Source: Adiantum capillus-veneris (Eukaryota > Streptophyta > Polypodiopsida > Polypodiales > Pteridaceae). From it: DNA of 60,000 nt. Under the pieces are notes generated by a model that saw nothing but the letters and a program-made list of their open reading frames with translations, did no database searches and was not told the origin of the DNA. Of this stretch, positions 57,865-60,000 are shown one piece after another; within the stretch, counting starts at the first letter, position 1, and every line of letters starts with the position of its first letter. The position numbers were made by a program, and so were the translations under genes. The DNA lies in assembly GCA_014529385.2 (NCBI GenBank), contig CM043953.1:115296049-115356048 (forward strand), given 5' to 3'.

Positions 57865-58205
57865 GAGGCCTCTTCTACACACAAAAGACACACATGACAG
57901 CAAGGTAGCAAGTTGTTAGAGTGCTACGCTACACACACCACCTCTTGCGCCTTGGTGTTTGAGCTTCATGCCTACACTTGGAGCATCCATGGCTATTGGT
58001 TAAGCCTCTATTATGTAAGTGTGTTCTTGTGTTGATAGTCATATGGTTTCCTTATGCCATATTTCCACAAATCTCTCTCGTGGTTCTTACTCTTCCTTAT
58101 CGTGCATGATGTATTGCTTATCACTTGGTGGTATATGAACTCCTAGCCCTAAAACTCTCTCTCCATCACTCTCTCATGATGGAATAAGTATACAATACCT
58201 ATAAA

Positions 58206-58325
<120 letters not shown>

Positions 58326-58484
58326 AATGCTCAAGGTCATGCAAATGGTCAAGATGGTTTCAATCTCTCCTTCTCTCCTGGTCTTGGGGATTGGTGAGTG
58401 ATGTTTTCTTTGAGTTTTGGTAGAGTTCTCTCTCTCTTTCTCTCATGAAAAAAAGCATAAGGGTTTGGTGGTGTTCTCTCTCCC

Positions 58485-58489
<5 letters not shown>

Positions 58490-58548
<59 letters not shown>
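58490..58548. repeat. CT microsatellite
   Basis: Second near-pure CT run of the same LTR. Confidence 0.95.
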
Positions 58549-58552
<4 letters not shown>

Positions 58553-58743
58553 CAAGAAGCATTCCATATGATCCATTGTATAGTGTGTTACCTGCTCACT
58601 CTTTTGTGTCCTAGACGCTTACAAGCTAGGTGGTGCCCCCTATTGTTTTGGCGGATTTTTTCTGCCCCATTGCCACTGAGGAGGATCCGCAAGGAGGTGT
58701 AGAGGCCACCCCCTGGTGGCGGCTCCGCATTCCGGCCGTCATT

Positions 58744-58757
58744 TGGTGCCCCCACGG
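58744..58757 (+). other. Putative primer binding site
   Basis: TGGTGCCCCCACGG, two bases after the LTR end. Identical to the other copy. Confidence 0.6.
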
Positions 58758-58799
58758 AAGAGTTCTTGTCTCTTCAGTTTACAAGTTCAACCATGCTCT

Positions 58800-59294
58800 A
58801 TGGACGAGTGGCTACAAGAGTTTTCCAATTAGAGAACTGAGGAGGAAGAAGCATTGGAAGCCTTGAAGGAATTCATTGAAGTGCTATTGCCAGGCTGCTC
58901 CGTCATCCAAATAGAAGAAGTAAGTGCTCCACCTTCTGTTCAAAGTACATCATTTGTTCATCCTACTCGTCTCGCAGACAAAAAATACCAAGGGGGAGGG
59001 CTACGAGCTGTCAACATTGTTGTCAAAAGCCACACTTTGTCAATGAATGTTGCAGAAAGAAGTGAAGAAGGAGCGGCCATATTATCCTTTGACATATACA
59101 CAGGTATCATCATGTCATTTGGTATTCACATTGAACCAAGTTTTGATGCTCCAACACCTCCACTTGAGCCTCCAATTGCACAAGCACCAAAGACAAGTTT
59201 GTGCAACTTGAAGCGATTGCTACATGCCACTGGACCTACACTCTCCCTCTCTCTCCCTGAAGCAAAGAAGCCAAGACAACATGAACTGTCTTAA
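58800..59294 (+). pseudogene. Pre-gag ORF of the second Tat-like copy
   Basis: Starts MDEWLQEFSN at 58800. A TAG follows where the other copy has TGG. The frame is then open to 59294: ALKEFIEVLLPGCSVIQIEE, HPTRLADKKYQGGGL, EGAAILSFDIYTGI, and a proline-rich end with LPEAKKPRQHELS. The CX2CX4HX4C knuckle (CQHCCQKPHFVNEC) is encoded in another frame at about 58998-59040. Confidence 0.5.
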
Positions 59295-59589
59295 CCAGCC
59301 TTTTCCAAGGGGTCAACCTTTCTCTCCTTAAGCCATACAATCTATCAAGATAGTTTTAGATCTCAAGATGTTCTACCAACAAATTATCATGTCTATGTTT
59401 GGCAGGGAAAGGCTTGCAGAGGTCAAGCGCTCGGATCGTCCATTCATCCTTCCTCTTGTACATCATGATGCTTCTTTTGATGTTCTTATTTACATTTTAG
59501 TTTGATCCCTACTCTTGTACCCTTTTTAAACTTCTCTCTATAAAAATTTCAAAAAAAGAAAGAGAAAAATATTGTGAAGCTTGGAAACA

Positions 59590-60000
59590 ATGTCGTTTCC
59601 CACCTTCAATGGAACAACAGGCGAAGATGCCCAAGAGTTCTTGGATAACTTGGAGATTGCATGTCTTGTCACTGGACAGGATGATGATGCTACAAGGTTA
59701 CGTGTGTTTCCACTTTTAATGAAGGCCGAGGCAAAGGCCTGGTTTAACACTCTATTGCCAGCCAATAGAGGATATTGGGCAGGATTAAGGGTCTTGTTTT
59801 TAGCAAAGTTTGGTGGTGGAGGTGAAACCTCTGAAAGCTTGTGAGATAAGGTGTGTGAATTAAGGCAAGGTAGTTTGTTTGAGTATAATGTGTGGCTGAA
59901 AGCATGCAATGGTGGTACAAAAAGGACCGTCCTTGACACAACATGGGCTTGGTGGTTCATTTGTGTATAAATTGGACCTTTTAATTGGAAATAGAGAGAG
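59590..60000 (+). pseudogene. gag: Gag start of the second Tat-like copy
   Basis: MSFPTFNGTTGEDAQEFLDN and RVFPLLMKAEAKAWFNTL are the gag N-terminal core. A TGA at 59842 replaces TGG. Similarity to the other copy continues through GSLFEYN and stops abruptly near 59891; the last 109 bases are unrelated to gag. Confidence 0.75.

Overview
The window is plant nuclear DNA made almost entirely of nested retrotransposons. I found no convincing cellular gene, tRNA, rRNA or CRISPR array. The evidence for a plant is: Ty3/gypsy chromoviruses with a chromodomain and an initiator-Met-tRNA primer site (TGGTATCAGAGC), a Tat-like Ty3/gypsy family with two RNase H domains, a LINE with an ORF1/ORF2 layout, and long CT/GA and CA microsatellites. 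The style fits a large-genome land plant. A fern or another non-flowering lineage is possible, but I cannot name the species.

Region 1 (1-10490): a tail-to-tail inverted duplication. Two chromovirus 3' ends (chromodomain remnants at 1-170 and 8200-8340) face each other across an axis near 4838. Each arm holds the same composite of an LTR (here LTR-C) with a second LTR family (LTR-B) embedded in it. The right arm continues into a gag-like ORF, a primer site and a rearranged LTR. A third LTR-B copy lies at 26913-29805.

Region 2 (10482-13733): a broken coiled-coil ORF ('X', C-terminal part) that runs up to a polypurine tract and an LTR start at 12988. That LTR was split by the best-preserved element here, a 10.45-kb chromovirus at 13734-24187 with TTATA target duplications. 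It has 2.6-2.8-kb LTRs, a predicted spliced accessory ORF that starts inside the LTR, and a single-frame gag-pol carrying six stops, all explained by C-to-T changes.

Region 3 (24188-33272): chromovirus gag (+) and gag/PR/RT (-) fragments, LTR-B copy 3, a minus-strand N-terminal fragment of an X-like protein, and 2.3 kb of non-coding DNA with four near-palindromes.

Region 4 (33273-60000): a minus-strand Ty3/gypsy element ('DP', 47795-56870) with an unusual order: gag with three zinc knuckles, protease, RT, RNase H, an extra H2C2 finger, integrase, then a second aspartic protease in frame after integrase. A Tat-like element (33273-47794, minus strand, GTGC target duplication) inserted into the DP 3' part, so DP sequence resumes at 33272. 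A LINE (33659-38280) later landed in the GA microsatellite of the Tat-like 3' LTR. A second Tat-like copy (56871 to the window end, plus strand) inserted into the DP 5' part. From youngest to oldest, the layers are LINE, Tat-like copies, then DP.

The strongest leads are the second protease of DP, the LTR-encoded spliced ORF of the chromovirus, the pre-gag zinc-knuckle ORF of the Tat-like family, and the X protein, which may be the 3' ORF of the DP family.
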